NCBI GenBank assembly: GCA_030624805.1
Contig: JAUXJL010000127.1
Location: 1 to 6,340 of the forward strand
Origin: Acidimicrobiia bacterium
Lineage (GTDB): Bacteria; Actinomycetota; Acidimicrobiia; Spongiisociales; SHLN01
Direction of reading: 5' to 3'
Length of the DNA: 6,340 nucleotides
Part shown: positions 5,116 through 6,340 of the stretch, one piece after another
Position numbering within the stretch: the stretch's first letter is position 1
How the letters are laid out: each line of letters opens with the position of its first letter
The notes under the pieces: model-generated
Told to the model about the DNA's origin: nothing
What the model saw: only the letters and a program-made list of their open reading frames with translations
Databases searched by the model: none
Translations under genes and position numbers: made by a program

Positions 5116-6144
5116 ATGAGCGCTTTCCCCGACAAGCTCGAGCACTGCTGGCATCCCGTCGCCTACGCATCCGAGCTCGAGGACGACGGCCCGTATTCGG
5201 CCACGTTGCTCGATGTGCCGGTTGTGCTGTGGCGCGACGATGCCGGCCGGCTCGTGGCGATGCGGGACGTGTGCATTCATCGAGGGACGGCGCTGTCGCT
5301 GGGATGGCTGGCGGACGGGTGCATCGTCTGTCCCTATCACGGCTGGAGATACCAGCCGGACGGCGCCTGCGCCGACATTCCACAGACCGAGAATCCCCGC
5401 ATTCCGTCAAAGGCCCGGGTCGACACTTTTCAGTGTGTGGAGCGATACGGGCTGGTGTGGGTGGCGCTCGGCGACCCGCCCTACCCGTTGCCGGAGATTC
5501 CAGAGCTCGAAGACGGAGCGTGGCGGATGGTCGACACCGGCCCGTTCCCATGGAAGGCGGATGCCTCCCGCCAGGTGGAGAACTTCACCGACTTCGGGCA
5601 CTTCCCCTGGGTTCACCCCGGGTTGCTGGGCGACGTCGACCGACCGCTGGTGCCGGACCATTCGGTGGACACCCGCGGTCACGTTCTCCACTACTCGGTC
5701 GTGCGGCCCGAGGCACCCAACACCGAGGATTTCCCGGTATTCGCCAACGAGGATGTGGCGAGGCCGGAGCGCATCAGCCACTACGAGCTGCACCTGCCAT
5801 ACACGATCGTGCTGCGGCTCGGATGGGCCGGAGCCAAGGGTATGGTGTACTTCTTCGCCTCTCAGCCGGTGAGTGCCGATCGTTGCGTCGGGTATTGCGT
5901 GATCGGGCGCAACTACGACCTCGAGCAGCCCGACTCGGTGCTCCAGTCATTCGAGGACACGATCTTCAACCAGGATCAGCGGATCGTCGAGTCGCAGCGC
6001 CCCGAGCAGGTGCCATTCGATCTGGCTGATGAGTTACATCTGAAGTTCGACGCGGTGGCAGTCGCCTATCGCCGGGCGATGCAGGCCGAGGGCCTCGCCT
6101 ACGACCATTACATGGGGGTCGTCTACGACGAGACACCCGGCTGA
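5116..6144 (+). CDS. Rieske non-heme iron oxygenase, alpha (catalytic) subunit
   Basis: This 342-residue protein has the size of single-chain-type Rieske oxygenases such as dicamba monooxygenase and VanA. The N-terminal Rieske domain (about 10-120) binds a [2Fe-2S] cluster through C53 and H55 (CIHRG) and C72 and H75 (CPYHGW). The catalytic domain has the mononuclear iron motif NFTDFGHFPWVH (156-167) with H162 and H167; D159 is the likely electron bridge to the Rieske centre. D287 in NQDQRIVESQ is the likely third iron ligand. The end of the chain (LHLKFDAVAVAYRRAM, 307-322) is also family-like. It would hydroxylate, demethylate or dioxygenate an aromatic or other ring-containing substrate, using electrons from a separate reductase not seen here. 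The start lacks a clear ribosome site, but LEHCWHPVAYASEL (8-21) is the expected N-terminus and no nearby in-frame start is better. The substrate cannot be named. Confidence 0.92.
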   Translation: MSAFPDKLEHCWHPVAYASELEDDGPYSATLLDVPVVLWRDDAGRLVAMRDVCIHRGTALSLGWLADGCIVCPYHGWRYQPDGACADIPQTENPRIPSKARVDTFQCVERYGLVWVALGDPPYPLPEIPELEDGAWRMVDTGPFPWKADASRQVENFTDFGHFPWVHPGLLGDVDRPLVPDHSVDTRGHVLHYSVVRPEAPNTEDFPVFANEDVARPERISHYELHLPYTIVLRLGWAGAKGMVYFFASQPVSADRCVGYCVIGRNYDLEQPDSVLQSFEDTIFNQDQRIVESQRPEQVPFDLADELHLKFDAVAVAYRRAMQAEGLAYDHYMGVVYDETPG

Positions 6145-6167
6145 CCTCGCAGATCTCGGAGTCGTCA

Positions 6168-6340
6168 TTACCAGGGGAGCTCGCGGCCGTCCCAGGCCCA
6201 GAACCGCCCATGATCAGCCGGTCCCAGACCTGCCACGAGGTCCCGGATGCCCGTGACACTCTCTTCGACGCTCAAAGGCGCTCCCGTTCCGCCCATGTCC
6301 GTCTGAACCCAGCCTGGATGCACCACCACCGCAATCACGC
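6168..6340 (-). CDS. short-chain dehydrogenase/reductase, C-terminal fragment (5' end outside window)
   Basis: Reading the - strand from 6338 gives 56 residues to the TAA at 6170-6168. They start VIAVVVHPGWVQTDMGG, the strand and PG-x-x-x-T motif that follow the catalytic Tyr/Lys helix in classical SDR enzymes, and finish with SVEESVTGIRDLV and GRFWAWDGRELPW, a normal SDR terminus. The NAD(P)-binding glycine motif and the active-site Ser-Tyr-Lys lie beyond the window edge, so cofactor and substrate cannot be judged. The HPGWVxTDMGG form recalls the C-factor/carbonyl reductase-like SDRs. It converges on the Rieske oxygenase gene, with 23 bp between stops, so it belongs to a separate transcript. 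The gene is cut by the window, not visibly broken. Confidence 0.82.
   Translation of the reverse strand, partial: VIAVVVHPGWVQTDMGGTGAPLSVEESVTGIRDLVAGLGPADHGRFWAWDGRELPW

Noticed and set aside
4995..6029. 344-residue + strand open frame overlapping the SRPBCC end and the Rieske gene
   Set aside because: It is arginine- and proline-rich with no recognisable domain and is out of frame with the Rieske gene, which has full catalytic motifs.
5966..6259. 97-residue - strand open frame at the right end
   Set aside because: It is arginine-rich and overlaps the Rieske gene; the genuine - strand coding signal here is the SDR C-terminus in another frame, ending at 6168.

Overview
The window carries seven complete protein-coding genes and the 3' end of an eighth. 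The DNA is GC-rich, the genes are tightly packed, and the proteins look actinobacterial: a CysM-type cysteine synthase, class III cyclases including one with a four-cysteine N-terminal module, and a stand-alone SRPBCC protein. My best guess is a high-GC actinobacterium, possibly of the Acidimicrobiia type. This is inferred from protein style only; there is no rRNA or other marker here. I see no mobile element, CRISPR array, tRNA or rRNA.

Region 1 (1-1917) is a sulfur-handling operon on the + strand. A strong intrinsic terminator hairpin at 64-96 is followed by a CysM-like cysteine synthase (118-1110), a TusA-family sulfur carrier (1139-1402) and a DsrE2-like protein (1399-1917). The spacing is 28 bp, then a 4-base ATGA overlap. 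A PLP-dependent sulfur-incorporating enzyme translated next to two persulfide-carrier-type proteins suggests protein-bound sulfur is relayed into, or out of, cysteine. This is the most interesting candidate system in the window.

Region 2 (1918-4489) holds two convergent class III nucleotide cyclase genes whose stops lie 23 bp apart. The + strand one (2061-2852) has a CX2C...CX2C N-terminal module and departs from the usual substrate-specifying residues. The - strand one (4489-2876) has two tandem PAS domains, a signalling helix and a catalytic domain of canonical class IIIb type. Both PAS domains keep the histidine that ligates heme in FixL.

Region 3 (4490-6340) starts with a 123-bp divergent intergenic region. 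A small SRPBCC (START/Bet v1-like) protein (4613-5071) and a Rieske non-heme iron oxygenase alpha subunit (5116-6144) follow on the + strand and are probably co-transcribed. Converging on them from the right edge is the C-terminus of a short-chain dehydrogenase/reductase (6340-6168, truncated by the window). The oxygenase and the SDR suggest a small-molecule oxidation locus of unknown substrate; no reductase or ferredoxin partner is visible.
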